Below are positions 16,404-24,914 of a stretch of DNA of 64,000 nucleotides, one piece after another. The notes below the pieces were generated by a model. The model saw nothing but the letters and a program-made list of their open reading frames with translations, had not been told where the DNA came from and searched no databases. A program made the position numbers and the translations under genes. This DNA comes from Ostreococcus lucimarinus CCE9901 (taxonomy: Eukaryota > Chlorophyta > Mamiellophyceae > Mamiellales > Bathycoccaceae): positions 124,001 to 188,000 of the forward strand of contig NC_009364.1 in the NCBI RefSeq assembly GCF_000092065.1, in the 5' to 3' direction. Every line of letters starts with the position of its first letter. Position 1 is the first letter of the stretch.

Positions 16404-17984
16404 ATGGCGCTCGCGCGCGCGCGCGCGAGCGCGACGCATGATCCGCGCGCGCCGTCGCGGCGGCGCGACCGCGCGACGGCGCGACGACGCGCGACGACGC
16501 GACGACGCGACGGCGCGACGGCGACGGCGACGGCGACGACGAGAGACGCGGCGACGGCGACGGCGACGGCGCGACGACCGTCGGCGCGCGCGCGCGGACG
16601 CGCGACGACGCAACGGACGCGCGCGTCGACGGAGGACGACGGCGACGTCGGGGCGTCGGCGCGCGGCGACGGCGCGCGCGCGGCGACGACGCTCGGGCTG
16701 CCGCGAGACGTCTACGAGCCCCTGCGCACGCTGCTCGCGTCGCAGTTCGTGCTGTTCCTGGGCGTCGGGGCGCTGCTGCCGGCGCTGCCGCTGTACGCGC
16801 AGTCGATCGGGCTGTCGAGCTCGGCGAACGGGGTGGTGATCAGCGCGCCGGCGCTGGCGATGCTGACGCTGAACCTGCCGCTGGGGCGGGCGACGGATCG
16901 ATACGGAAGGAAACCGCTGATGATGGGAGGGATGGTGGTGATGGCGCTCGCGGACGTGGGAACGGCGATGTCGAGGAGCGTCGCGGCGCTGGTGCCGATG
17001 CGGATGCTGCTGGGAGTCGGACGCGCGGGGTGCGAGTGCGGAGACAGGGCGTATCTGGCGGATTTGTGCGCGCGGGTGCCGGAGAAGCGAGGAATCATCG
17101 TCGCGGGACAGAGCACGGTGCACGCGGTTGGGTTGGTGATAGGACCGTTGTTAGGAGGGAGATTGATGGAGGCGTACGGTGCGCCCGCGGCGTTTTATTA
17201 CGTCGCCGCGGCGGCGGTCGGGACGGCGATCGGGTATTCGTTTTTGCCCGAGACGCTCACGGAGGAGACGCGCGAGGCGGCGGAATTAAAGGCGACGATG
17301 GACGAGGAGGACGGAGGAATGTTTGAAGGGCTTAACCCTTTCATGTCGAGCGACGAGCGCGAAGAGTTGCGGGAACGCAAGAGTCAGCGCGAGTCGAGCA
17401 GTTGGTTGACGCTGTTGGCGAATCGCGAGCAGCGCGTGTTGTTGTTGTGTGCGTCGGCGAATTCCCTGGGTTTCGTCGCCAAGCTCACCGTGATTCCGCT
17501 CTACGCCTCCGGGCACCTGGACGCGTCGCCCGCGGAGGTTGGAAACTTGTTCTCCATCACCGCGTTGTTAGGTCTGGCGACCGCCCCGCTGAGCGGTTTG
17601 GCGGCGGATAAATTTGGCAAAAAAGTCGTCGTCGGCGCCGCGCTCGCCGCGTGCGCCACGGGTTTGTTCTTCGGCGCCCAGTCGCAGACGCAATCTGAGT
17701 TGATATTTTTCATCGGCGCGTGGGGCATCGGGACCGCCGCGGCCGGTCCCGCGATCAACGCCCTCGCGCAAGAGCTCGCCCCCAAGGGTGGCGAAGGCGA
17801 AGCCCTGACGCTTCCGAAATCCGCCGCCGATTTCATCTTCCTCATCGGACCTCTCGTCCTCGGCGTATTGGACGATTTCATCGGTACCGACAACGCCGGC
17901 ATGATCTTATGTTCCTCCGCCGCCGCCATCGCCGCCGCGAGTTGTTTCTTTCTCCCCGCCGCCGTCGAGCGCGTCGACCGTTGA
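16404..17984 (+). CDS. Major facilitator superfamily transporter, probably organellar
   Basis: This is a 526-aa MFS permease from the ATG at 16404. Residues 1-90 are a very Arg/Ala/Thr-rich low-complexity leader, encoded by CGACGG-type repeats, that looks like a plastid or mitochondrial transit peptide. About 12 hydrophobic segments follow. MFS motif A appears twice, once in each half: GRATDRYGRKPLMMGG between helices 2 and 3, and LAADKFGKKVVVG in the second half. A charged central loop (TLTEETREAAELKATMDEED) separates the halves. The pattern is that of DHA1-type drug/proton antiporters, but the substrate is unknown. It shares a 72-bp divergent promoter with COQ6. Being next to COQ6 does not by itself imply a related function. 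Confidence 0.87.
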   Translation: MALARARASATHDPRAPSRRRDRATARRRATTRRRDGATATATATTRDAATATATARRPSARARGRATTQRTRASTEDDGDVGASARGDGARAATTLGLPRDVYEPLRTLLASQFVLFLGVGALLPALPLYAQSIGLSSSANGVVISAPALAMLTLNLPLGRATDRYGRKPLMMGGMVVMALADVGTAMSRSVAALVPMRMLLGVGRAGCECGDRAYLADLCARVPEKRGIIVAGQSTVHAVGLVIGPLLGGRLMEAYGAPAAFYYVAAAAVGTAIGYSFLPETLTEETREAAELKATMDEEDGGMFEGLNPFMSSDEREELRERKSQRESSSWLTLLANREQRVLLLCASANSLGFVAKLTVIPLYASGHLDASPAEVGNLFSITALLGLATAPLSGLAADKFGKKVVVGAALAACATGLFFGAQSQTQSELIFFIGAWGIGTAAAGPAINALAQELAPKGGEGEALTLPKSAADFIFLIGPLVLGVLDDFIGTDNAGMILCSSAAAIAAASCFFLPAAVERVDR

Positions 17985-18372
17985 GCCCGTCTTCGCGTCT
18001 TCGCGTCTTCCCATCCCTCCCCTCGCGCCCCGCGCCCGCGCGCGTCGCGCGCTGCGTATTTTTCCTAGTTTATTCCCGCCTTTTTCCGTCGCGTCATCGC
18101 GTTTCGCGTCGTGTAAAAGATTCGAGACTTTGTTCGTTCGCCTCGCGCGCGCGTCCCGGTCGGCTGGACAGTCTCCGGGTCGCCCGACGCATCGTTCGTT
18201 CGCGCGCCGCACACCACCGCGCGCGGTGGCGCCACCGCGCGCGCACGTTCGCGCGCGAGAGCGATCGTCGATCGTCGCGCGCCCGCGCTCGCGCGCTCGC
18301 GCGCTCGCGACGCCGCGCGCGCCGTAAAAGCGACGCATTCAATCAAAGTCGTTAATTCCAATCGGCGCGGAG
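17985..18372. other. Intergenic gap, 388 bp, GC-rich, no gene seen
   Basis: This lies between the MFS stop and the MCU start, both on the plus strand. It holds the MFS 3' region (TCTTCGCGTCTTCGCGTCTTC direct repeats just after the stop), a short T/C-rich stretch, and then a run of alternating CG-rich sequence before the MCU ATG. Frames open here are Arg/Ala-rich shadows on both strands. No RNA gene or conserved motif was recognised. Confidence 0.6.
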
Positions 18373-19422
18373 ATGACGCCCTCGCGCCGCGCCGCGCGCG
18401 TGTTCGCGAACGCCGCGGCGGTGGCGCGCGCGTCGGGAACGCTCGCGGCGCGGGACGGCGCGCCGGGGACGCGCGCGGCGACGCTGACGACGTGGGCGAA
18501 GGTTGGACGCGCGAGCGGGACGCGCGGGACGACGCGGGCGGACGCGACGAGCGCCGCGCGAGCGACGCGAGCGTGGATCGGACGGACGCTGACGTCGGCG
18601 AGCGATGCGACGTGGAAGAGAAACGGCGGTAACGATAATCAGAGAGCCGGGGGAGGCGCGGGTGGGGTCGGGGGCGGGAACGACGGCGCGGCGGCGGCGA
18701 GGAACGGCGCGACCGGGGACGCGGCGCCGGGCGACGGGAAGGATAAGAACATCTTGGATAACTTGTTAAAGTCGCACGATATCGTGCAGATGCTGGAGGC
18801 GCTCGAGGACATGGGGACGACGAAGGATACGATCTCGTTGGGCGAGCTCGAGGCGTTCGTGCGCGATCAAACGTCGCCGCCGCGGTCGGCGGAGGAGACG
18901 GCGATCAAAGTTAAACTGCTCGAAGAGTGCGGCGCGGTGCTCATTCTCGAAGATATGGTATATTTGCACCCACGAGACGTCACGAGCGCGGTATTGCGCG
19001 TGCTGCCGGGCGTTCCCTCGAAAGTATACGGCATCACCGACGCCGATTTGCAAGCCATGACGAACGAGTTTGAGACGATGAAGGAAAATTACAAAGTCGC
19101 TCGACGACGCGCCGAGGCGCGCTCGCGAACGATCATATCGAGCGGATTAATCGTTCTGTGCCTACAGCTCGCCACATTCGTGCGATTGACGTATTATGAA
19201 TTCTCGTGGGACGTCATGGAGCCGTTGTCGTACTTTGTCGGCCTCTGCAACGCGATCCTGGTGTACGTGTACTACTTATGGAACCGCCGAGACTTCTCCT
19301 TCGAGACTTGGCAAAACTCCCTCGCGGGTAAATACGCGGACAGTCATCTCAGACGAAGCGGCTTCGATCTCGACCGTTACGTCGCCCTGAGCAAACGTCT
19401 CCGCCGCTCCGCTCGCAAGTGA
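18373..19422 (+). CDS. MCU: Mitochondrial calcium uniporter pore subunit (MCU-like)
   Basis: This is the pore subunit for calcium uptake across the inner mitochondrial membrane. It is 349 aa from the ATG at 18373. Residues 1-75 are Arg/Ala/Thr-rich (mitochondrial presequence), and 85-120 are Gly/Asn/Asp-rich linker. Residues 135-240 form the N-terminal matrix domain, with a predicted coiled coil near 225-250 (NEFETMKENYKVARRRAEAR). The first membrane helix is about 252-275. The selectivity-filter motif reads W279 D280 V281 M282 E283 P284, matching the family WD(I/V)MEP signature. The second helix is about 286-305 (YFVGLCNAILVYVYYLW). The C-terminal helix follows. All key filter residues are present, so a working channel is expected. 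It is intronless. Confidence 0.95.
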   Translation: MTPSRRAARVFANAAAVARASGTLAARDGAPGTRAATLTTWAKVGRASGTRGTTRADATSAARATRAWIGRTLTSASDATWKRNGGNDNQRAGGGAGGVGGGNDGAAAARNGATGDAAPGDGKDKNILDNLLKSHDIVQMLEALEDMGTTKDTISLGELEAFVRDQTSPPRSAEETAIKVKLLEECGAVLILEDMVYLHPRDVTSAVLRVLPGVPSKVYGITDADLQAMTNEFETMKENYKVARRRAEARSRTIISSGLIVLCLQLATFVRLTYYEFSWDVMEPLSYFVGLCNAILVYVYYLWNRRDFSFETWQNSLAGKYADSHLRRSGFDLDRYVALSKRLRRSARK

Positions 19423-19716
19423 CGGACGCCCTCGTCGACGCGTCGGGGAATCGACGACCCCGCCTCATCGCCTCGCGCGCGTCTCCGCGCGCTCTCGACC
19501 GCGCTCGACCGTATTTTTTAATACCAACGATATTTCGAGCCGCGCGCACGATTCCCGCGTCGCGCGTCGCGCGCTCGGTCGCGTCGTCTCGCCTCGCCTC
19601 GCCGCCGCGCGCCTCGTCCGGGTTTCCGGGACGATCTGAGCCTCACTTTTCCGCGCGCGCGTCCACGCGCACGCCGCGCCCACGACGCCCGCTCGCGCCG
19701 CGCGCGCGCACGAACC

Positions 19717-20616
19717 ATGCCCCAAGTCCCTCTGGTGTGCCACGGGCACTCTCGACCGATCGTCGCGCTGGAATACTCGCGCGTGACGCCGGACGGGGTG
19801 TTTTTGATTTCCAGCTCCAAGGATGGCCAACCGATGCTGCGCTGCGGCGACAGCGGAGACTGGGTCGGCACGTTCCAGGGACACAAAGGATGCGTGTGGG
19901 ACGCCACGCTGAACGGAGAGGCGACGCACGCGGCGACGGCGAGCGCGGATTTCAGCGCGCGGCTGTGGAACGCGATCACGGGGGACGAGTTGCGAACGTT
20001 TCAACATAAACACATCGTGAAGAGCGTGAATTTTTCGAACGATGGCGGAAGGTTGTTGACCGGGGGAAGCGAAAAGTTACTGCGGATATACGATTTGAAT
20101 AAACCGGAAGCGGAGCCGTACGCGATGGCGGGGAGCGCGTCGCAGATTAAGACGGCGAGTTTCATCGCGAACGACGAGCTGATTTTGAGTTCGTGCGCGG
20201 AGGATAAGGGGATTCGCGTGTGGGACGTGCGCACGAATACGGTGGTGACGACGCTGAGCACGGAATCGCCCGTGATGTCGATCGAGGTGAGCGCGGATGG
20301 GAAGAACATGACGACGGCGGACGGAAAGGACGTGACTTTTTGGGATTTGCAAAACTTTTCCAAGGTGCAAAAGTGGACAATGGAGTACGAGGTCGAGAGC
20401 GCTTCGGTGAGTTTGAAGCACAAAAAGTTTGTCGCGGGAGGTCCGGACATGTGGGTGCACTTGCACGACATGGAGACCGGCGCGGAGGAACAGACAAACA
20501 AGGGGCACCACGGGCCCGTGCACTGCGTGAGGTTCGCCCCCGATCAAAACAGCTACTGCAGCGGGTCCGAGGACGGTACGATTCGTATTTGGCAAACGAT
20601 CGAGCCTAAAGATTGA
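19717..20616 (+). CDS. WD40 protein, STRAP/SMN-complex type
   Basis: This is a 299-aa seven-bladed WD40 propeller resembling serine/threonine kinase receptor-associated protein (STRAP/Unrip), which in animals works with the SMN complex. The start MPQVPLVCHGHSRPIVALEY, then SRVTPDGVFLISSSKDGQPM, is very close to the STRAP pattern. Further blades show GTFQGHKGCVWDATLNGEA, FSARLWNAITGDELRTFQHK, NDGGRLLTGGSEKLLRIYDL and SGSEDGTIRIWQTIEPKD. No signal or membrane segment is present, so it is probably cytosolic and nuclear. The ATG at 19717 is the only start giving a full first blade. The 294 bp upstream (19423-19716) contain only GC-rich sequence. It is convergent with the lipid phosphatase gene. 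Confidence 0.92.
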   Translation: MPQVPLVCHGHSRPIVALEYSRVTPDGVFLISSSKDGQPMLRCGDSGDWVGTFQGHKGCVWDATLNGEATHAATASADFSARLWNAITGDELRTFQHKHIVKSVNFSNDGGRLLTGGSEKLLRIYDLNKPEAEPYAMAGSASQIKTASFIANDELILSSCAEDKGIRVWDVRTNTVVTTLSTESPVMSIEVSADGKNMTTADGKDVTFWDLQNFSKVQKWTMEYEVESASVSLKHKKFVAGGPDMWVHLHDMETGAEEQTNKGHHGPVHCVRFAPDQNSYCSGSEDGTIRIWQTIEPKD

Positions 20617-20718
20617 GTCCGGTCGTGTTGTCCTTCTATTAAATTAGTTCTAGTTCTCTAGTGGATTTTGTGAATTGTTGAATCGGAGGTAGACGAACCA
20701 CCCGACGAACCACGCTCG

Positions 20719-21546
20719 TCACGCAAATTTCTTCTTGATGTTTTTCACGATCGTCTCCACCCAATCGAGCGCGGAAAACGCGAACCAACCGATGGCGATG
20801 ATCAGCGCCGAATGTAGCACGCTCAGCATACTCGGCTCAGCCTTGAGAAACGGCTCAACGTACCTCAAGCCGACGAAGAACCACGTGAGCGCGGTGGTTG
20901 ACCCCACGGCGTAACCCACGATGACTTGCGGTGGCGTGTGATACCCCGTACTCACGCGCAAATAACTCAAAAACATCCCCATTATCACTAAAACAAAGCT
21001 CGCCACGAGCTGTCCCGCGTATCCGAGCGCCGGCGCCGCGTCTCGAAAGTACGCCAACGCCGTCGCCGCGTACACGCTCAAATACGACAACGACGTCGCG
21101 TGCGAGCTCGGCATCCCGGGATCAGCCTTGATCGCCCCATCCGGTCGCTCGTGATTCAAGACGCGTTTCAAAATCTTCCCATTGACGCTGTTCACGACGC
21201 TTCCGAGCAGCGCCCAGCACGTCCCCGCGCTCGGGTCGCGCAGCAAGACCCCCAGCGCCGCGCACGAGACGACGAATTTCGTGCTCTCGTTCACGTACGC
21301 CAGGACGGGCGTTTTTTTCGACGAGGGATTTCGCGGCGACGCGCGCGCGTCAGCCGCGTCGTGGGCGCCCGCGCGTGGCGTCGCCGCGCGTCTTCTGGAC
21401 ATCGACATTGGGGACAGTTTAGGAGCGGTCGTCGCGTCGACGACGCGCGAACGGTGGCGAACGAAGGCCGCGCGTGAGCGGAAACGCGTCGTGGATGACG
21501 CCCGTACGAGAACCGCGGATGGCGCGCGGACGCGGGCGATTGACAT
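20719..21546 (-). CDS. PAP2-family lipid phosphate phosphatase, plastid (LPP epsilon-like)
   Basis: This is a membrane phosphatidic-acid phosphatase type 2 enzyme that releases phosphate from lipid phosphates. It is 275 aa with an ATG at 21546. Residues 1-75 are Arg/Ala/Ser-rich and fit a plastid transit peptide. The three catalytic motifs are visible: KRVLNHERP (KX6RP), PGMPSSHAT (PSxH), and SYLRVSTGYHTPPQVIVG (X-R-X5-H, with Pro/Gln where many members have Asp). Four or five hydrophobic helices surround them. The Gln after the last His motif (HTPPQ) is also seen in plant LPP epsilon-type proteins. A role in plastid glycerolipid assembly is inferred from family and targeting. Confidence 0.88.
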   Translation of the reverse strand: MSIARVRAPSAVLVRASSTTRFRSRAAFVRHRSRVVDATTAPKLSPMSMSRRRAATPRAGAHDAADARASPRNPSSKKTPVLAYVNESTKFVVSCAALGVLLRDPSAGTCWALLGSVVNSVNGKILKRVLNHERPDGAIKADPGMPSSHATSLSYLSVYAATALAYFRDAAPALGYAGQLVASFVLVIMGMFLSYLRVSTGYHTPPQVIVGYAVGSTTALTWFFVGLRYVEPFLKAEPSMLSVLHSALIIAIGWFAFSALDWVETIVKNIKKKFA

Positions 21547-21669
21547 GCACGCGTGGTTATGCCGCGATATCGACGCCGAGGCGCGCTTTATCCGCTTTCG
21601 CGTCGGTTGAATTAAATGGTGTAGTGATCGCTAATGACGTCTCGCCTCGTGTTTCGTGTGTCTTGGATC

Positions 21670-23187
21670 TCAAGCCGCGCGGTCGTAGTATCGATCGAGC
21701 GTCTTGGCGGGAATGCGCTTCAAGAGCTCGCGCGGGAAAATTCTAAGCAGCGACCACGCGAGGTCCAAGGCGTCGTAAATGTTCCGTCCTTCGTTACCCT
21801 GATTGATGAACTTGCGCTCGAATTTGTCCAAGAACTCGAGGTAAAGCAAATCATCGGAGCTCAACGCTTCTTCGCCGACGACGGCTTTCATAGCCAAGGT
21901 GTCTTTGCCGATGGCGTAGTTGGCGTAGAGCTGGTTGGAGACTTCGCCGTGGTCGCGACGCGTCATGCCTTCGCCAATCGCAGACTTCATCAAACGACTG
22001 AGCGATGGCAAAACGTTGATGGGTGGGTAGATTTGTCGGTTATGCAACTGGCGGTCGATGTAAATCTGCCCTTCGGTGATGTATCCCGTCAAATCTGGAA
22101 TCGGGTGCGTGATGTCGTCGTTCGGCATGGTTAAAATCGGCAACTGCGTGATTGAACCTTTTCGTCCTTTGATTCGACCCGCTCGCTCGTAAATCGTAGC
22201 TAAATCGGTGTACATATAACCAGGATAACCTCTTCGCCCCGGGACTTCCTCGCGCGCCGCGCTGACCTCGCGCAAAGCGTCGGCATAGGAAGACATGTCG
22301 GTTAAAATCACCAAGACGTGCTTCCCGCACTCGTACGCCAGGTATTCCGCCGTCGTCAAAGCGATGCGCGGAGTGATGATTCGCTCAATCGTGGGATCAT
22401 TCGCGAGGTTCAGGAACAAAACAACTTTCTCCAAACTTCCAGTCCGTTCGAAATCACGACGGAAAAAGTTTGCCGTCTCCAGGTTGACCCCCATCGCCGC
22501 GAAGACGATGGCGAAGTCGTCTTCGCCCGCCGACGTGCCCGCGTCTCCCCCCTCCACCTCTCGCCCCTCATCGTCCCGCCGTTTCACCAATCCAGCTTGT
22601 CGACAAATCTGCGCCGCAATCTCGTTATGCGGCAAACCCGCCGCACTAAACAATGGAATCTTTTGTCCTCGAGCGATGGAATTCATCACGTCAATGGTCG
22701 ATATTCCCGTCTGTATCATCTCCTCCGGGTACGTCCTTTCGCTCGGATTGATGCTCGCCCCTTGGATATCCAAATATTTCTCCGCCATCACCGGCGGTCC
22801 ACCGTCGATGGGATTCCCAGATCCGTTAAAGATCCGTCCCAACATATCCTCGCTCACCGGCGTCTTCAGCACTTCCCCCGTAAACTCCAACTCGGTCCTT
22901 TTCCCATCGATCCCGCTCGTGCCTTCGAATATCTGCACCACCGCGCGTTCACCATCGACCTCGAGCACTTGTCCGCGCCTGAGCGTGCCGTCGCCGAGCT
23001 TCACGTTGACGATTTCGGCGTACTTTGCGTTCGAAACTTGATCTAAAATCACCAGCGGACCCGCGACGGCGCGCACGGTTCGATACGTCAGCTTCGGGTC
23101 GATCGCATCGATCGCGTCGATCGTCGCCTTCGCGGCGGCGATCTGCGTGCGCGCGAAATCGCTCGCGAGCGCGTCCGCGGGCGACAT
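21670..23187 (-). CDS. VATB: V-type proton ATPase subunit B
   Basis: This is the non-catalytic nucleotide-binding subunit of the V1 sector, which together with subunit A forms the hexameric head that drives proton pumping into vacuole-like compartments. It is 505 aa from the ATG at 23187, and the frame upstream is Arg-rich shadow. The sequence follows the family throughout: [116 protein letters not shown], and [21 protein letters not shown] small Gly/Asp/Glu insertion lies near 225-240 ([15 protein letters not shown]) before [11 protein letters not shown]. The absence of a Walker A Lys is normal for subunit B. Confidence 0.98.
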   Translation of the reverse strand: MSPADALASDFARTQIAAAKATIDAIDAIDPKLTYRTVRAVAGPLVILDQVSNAKYAEIVNVKLGDGTLRRGQVLEVDGERAVVQIFEGTSGIDGKRTELEFTGEVLKTPVSEDMLGRIFNGSGNPIDGGPPVMAEKYLDIQGASINPSERTYPEEMIQTGISTIDVMNSIARGQKIPLFSAAGLPHNEIAAQICRQAGLVKRRDDEGREVEGGDAGTSAGEDDFAIVFAAMGVNLETANFFRRDFERTGSLEKVVLFLNLANDPTIERIITPRIALTTAEYLAYECGKHVLVILTDMSSYADALREVSAAREEVPGRRGYPGYMYTDLATIYERAGRIKGRKGSITQLPILTMPNDDITHPIPDLTGYITEGQIYIDRQLHNRQIYPPINVLPSLSRLMKSAIGEGMTRRDHGEVSNQLYANYAIGKDTLAMKAVVGEEALSSDDLLYLEFLDKFERKFINQGNEGRNIYDALDLAWSLLRIFPRELLKRIPAKTLDRYYDRAA

Positions 23188-23413
23188 GACGTCGGTTCGC
23201 GCGCGCTTCGCGGTGTGAGGTCGACGTCGCGCGCGCCGCGCTCGACGCGTCCGACCGACGACGCGCCGCGCGCGCCGCGCGCCGCCGAATCGCGTCGACC
23301 GAATCGCGCGCATCTTCTACGTCGATATTATTACAACGATCGCGCGCGATCGTTCCCTCGCGCGTCGCCTCGCCCGCGTCCCGCGTCCCGCGTCCCGCGT
23401 CTCGCGCCCGCCC

Positions 23414-23704
23414 CTAGTTAAAGTACAGCTCCAGATTCATCCCGTCGTGAATCTCGTAATCGTCCAGCGTGATGTGATCCTTATAAATCGTGTACCACTT
23501 CTGTATCCGTATCTTCTCCGGCCGCGTCCCCGTCTGCGCGGCGACGAGTTTCTTTAAATCACCGATGGTGTCGTCCTCGCTGCGCCGTCGAAACAAACCG
23601 CGCGCGCGTCAGTCGCGCGTCGCGCGCCCCGTCGGATCGTCGACGCACTTGCACTTGACGCGTATCTTCTTCCCGAGTCGGTCGTTCAGCGTGATCTCGA
23701 TCAT
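23414..23704 (-). CDS. UBL5: Ubiquitin-like protein UBL5/Hub1, two exons
   Basis: This is a small ubiquitin-fold protein that in yeast and animals modulates spliceosomes without being conjugated. Exon 1 is 23704-23649, the intron is 23648-23580 (69 bp; GTGCGT donor, ACTGAC branch motif, GCGCAG acceptor), and exon 2 is 23579-23414. The spliced product is 73 aa, the usual length. Exon 1 gives [18 protein letters not shown], and the junction gives [18 protein letters not shown], then [20 protein letters not shown] and the family's final Met-Asn-Leu-Glu-Leu-Tyr. It ends in FN rather than a Gly-Gly, as expected for Hub1. Residues before MFRRR in the unspliced frame are intron. It shares a 106-bp divergent promoter with the NUDT22-like gene, containing a CGTT repeat. 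Confidence 0.96.
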
Positions 23705-23722
23705 CGTCGCGCGCGCGAGTGT

Positions 23723-23758
23723 CGTTCGTTCGTTCGTTCGTTCGTTCGTTCGTTCGTT
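23723..23758. repeat. (CGTT)9 microsatellite in a divergent promoter
   Basis: Nine tandem CGTT units lie in the 106 bp between the UBL5 and NUDT22-like start codons. The repeat occupies a third of this shared promoter, so its length may be polymorphic and could change promoter spacing. Confidence 0.95.
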
Positions 23759-23810
23759 CGGCGTCGCGTCACGTCGCGACGCGGCCGTCGCGCGCGTCGC
23801 GCGTCGCGCG

Positions 23811-24761
23811 ATGTCCGGCGCGTTCCAGGCGTACGAGCGCGTCGTCGCGTGCGCCCGCGGCGGCGGTCTGCGCTGGGACGAGATCGCGTTCGTCGCGCGC
23901 GGGTCGGGCGAGCGCGCGCGCGTCCCGGCGCGCGACGACGTCGAGGCGACGATCGACGCGACGTGGGCGCGCCGCGGCGCGACGGTGTACGACGCGGCGA
24001 AGTTTCGATTCGCGAGCGCGACGACGCGCGACGCCGACGCGACGGACGGCGCGATCGCGCGCGTCGAGTGCGGGCTGACGGATTACAAGACGCTGCAGGG
24101 GACGAATTTGGCGGCGAACTGGGACGCGTTCGCGGCGACGAAGACGAGCGACGACGCGACGACGCGGACGACGTCTGGGTGCGGACGAGCGAGCGCGGCG
24201 ATTGGAACGGCGGCGCGGTTCGCGCACTACGGCATGGCGCTGGGGAATTGCGTGTGCCTGCGGGCGAGCGATGGGAAATTTTTGGCGTTGCGTCGATCGC
24301 GAGACGTCGGCGAGGCGCCGGGGGCGTTGGTGTTTCCGGGAGGACACCCCGAGCCGAAGGACGTCGGCTTCGACGGCGACACCGACGCGATGGATGTGTC
24401 GAGGTACATGTTCGAGAGCGCGCTGTCGGAACTTCGCGAAGAACTCGGGGTGGACGAGGAGCGCGTGCGGCGTCTGCGATGTCTCGGCGTGACGCTTCGC
24501 GTCGTCAACGCGAGGCCGTGCGTCGTGTTTTACGCTCGAACGGCGTTATCGTCGGACGAAATACTGCGGGATTTTTATCCGAACGCAGAGCACGCGTTCG
24601 AGAGCACGCGCGCCGTGGCGCTCGCGATCGATGAGTTTGATCGTTCCGCTATGCCGGGCGACCACGTCGGCGCGCTCGATTTCGTCGCCGTCGCGCTCGC
24701 GCACGACGACGGCGCCGTCGCGCTCGCCGACGACGACCCGCCCTGGCGCCGTAGTTCATAG
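23811..24761 (+). CDS. NUDT22-like Nudix-family protein
   Basis: This is 316 aa from the ATG at 23811. The frame upstream runs through the CGTT repeat and is not coding. Its features match NUDT22-type enzymes, which hydrolyse UDP-glucose or UDP-galactose in animals: an N-terminal domain with ECGLTDYKTLQGTN, followed by a Nudix fold with ALGNCVCLRASDGKFLALRR and VFPGGHPEPKDVGF. ESALSELREELGV retains the RE-EE-G core, but a long insertion separates it from the first Gly, as in NUDT22. The first 100 residues also contain RVECGLTDYKTLQG, a block shared by that subfamily. There is no clear targeting peptide. Substrate assignment is by family similarity only. Confidence 0.82.
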   Translation: MSGAFQAYERVVACARGGGLRWDEIAFVARGSGERARVPARDDVEATIDATWARRGATVYDAAKFRFASATTRDADATDGAIARVECGLTDYKTLQGTNLAANWDAFAATKTSDDATTRTTSGCGRASAAIGTAARFAHYGMALGNCVCLRASDGKFLALRRSRDVGEAPGALVFPGGHPEPKDVGFDGDTDAMDVSRYMFESALSELREELGVDEERVRRLRCLGVTLRVVNARPCVVFYARTALSSDEILRDFYPNAEHAFESTRAVALAIDEFDRSAMPGDHVGALDFVAVALAHDDGAVALADDDPPWRRSS

Positions 24762-24914
24762 AATATATTGTTTGCGTTTCAGTCGTAGTCTCTTTCATCG
24801 CGCGCGCGCCGTTCAGCGCGCGTCGAACCGCTTCCGCGTCGTCGTCGCTCGTCGCGCGCGCGCTCGATCCTCGGGCTTCGCGCCGGACCTCGAGCGCCAT
24901 CGCCGCACTCCTCG

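Noticed and set aside
18010-18340. Alternating CG-rich tract as a possible structured RNA or Z-DNA element
   Set aside because: Similar CG runs occur before many genes in this window, so it is background composition.
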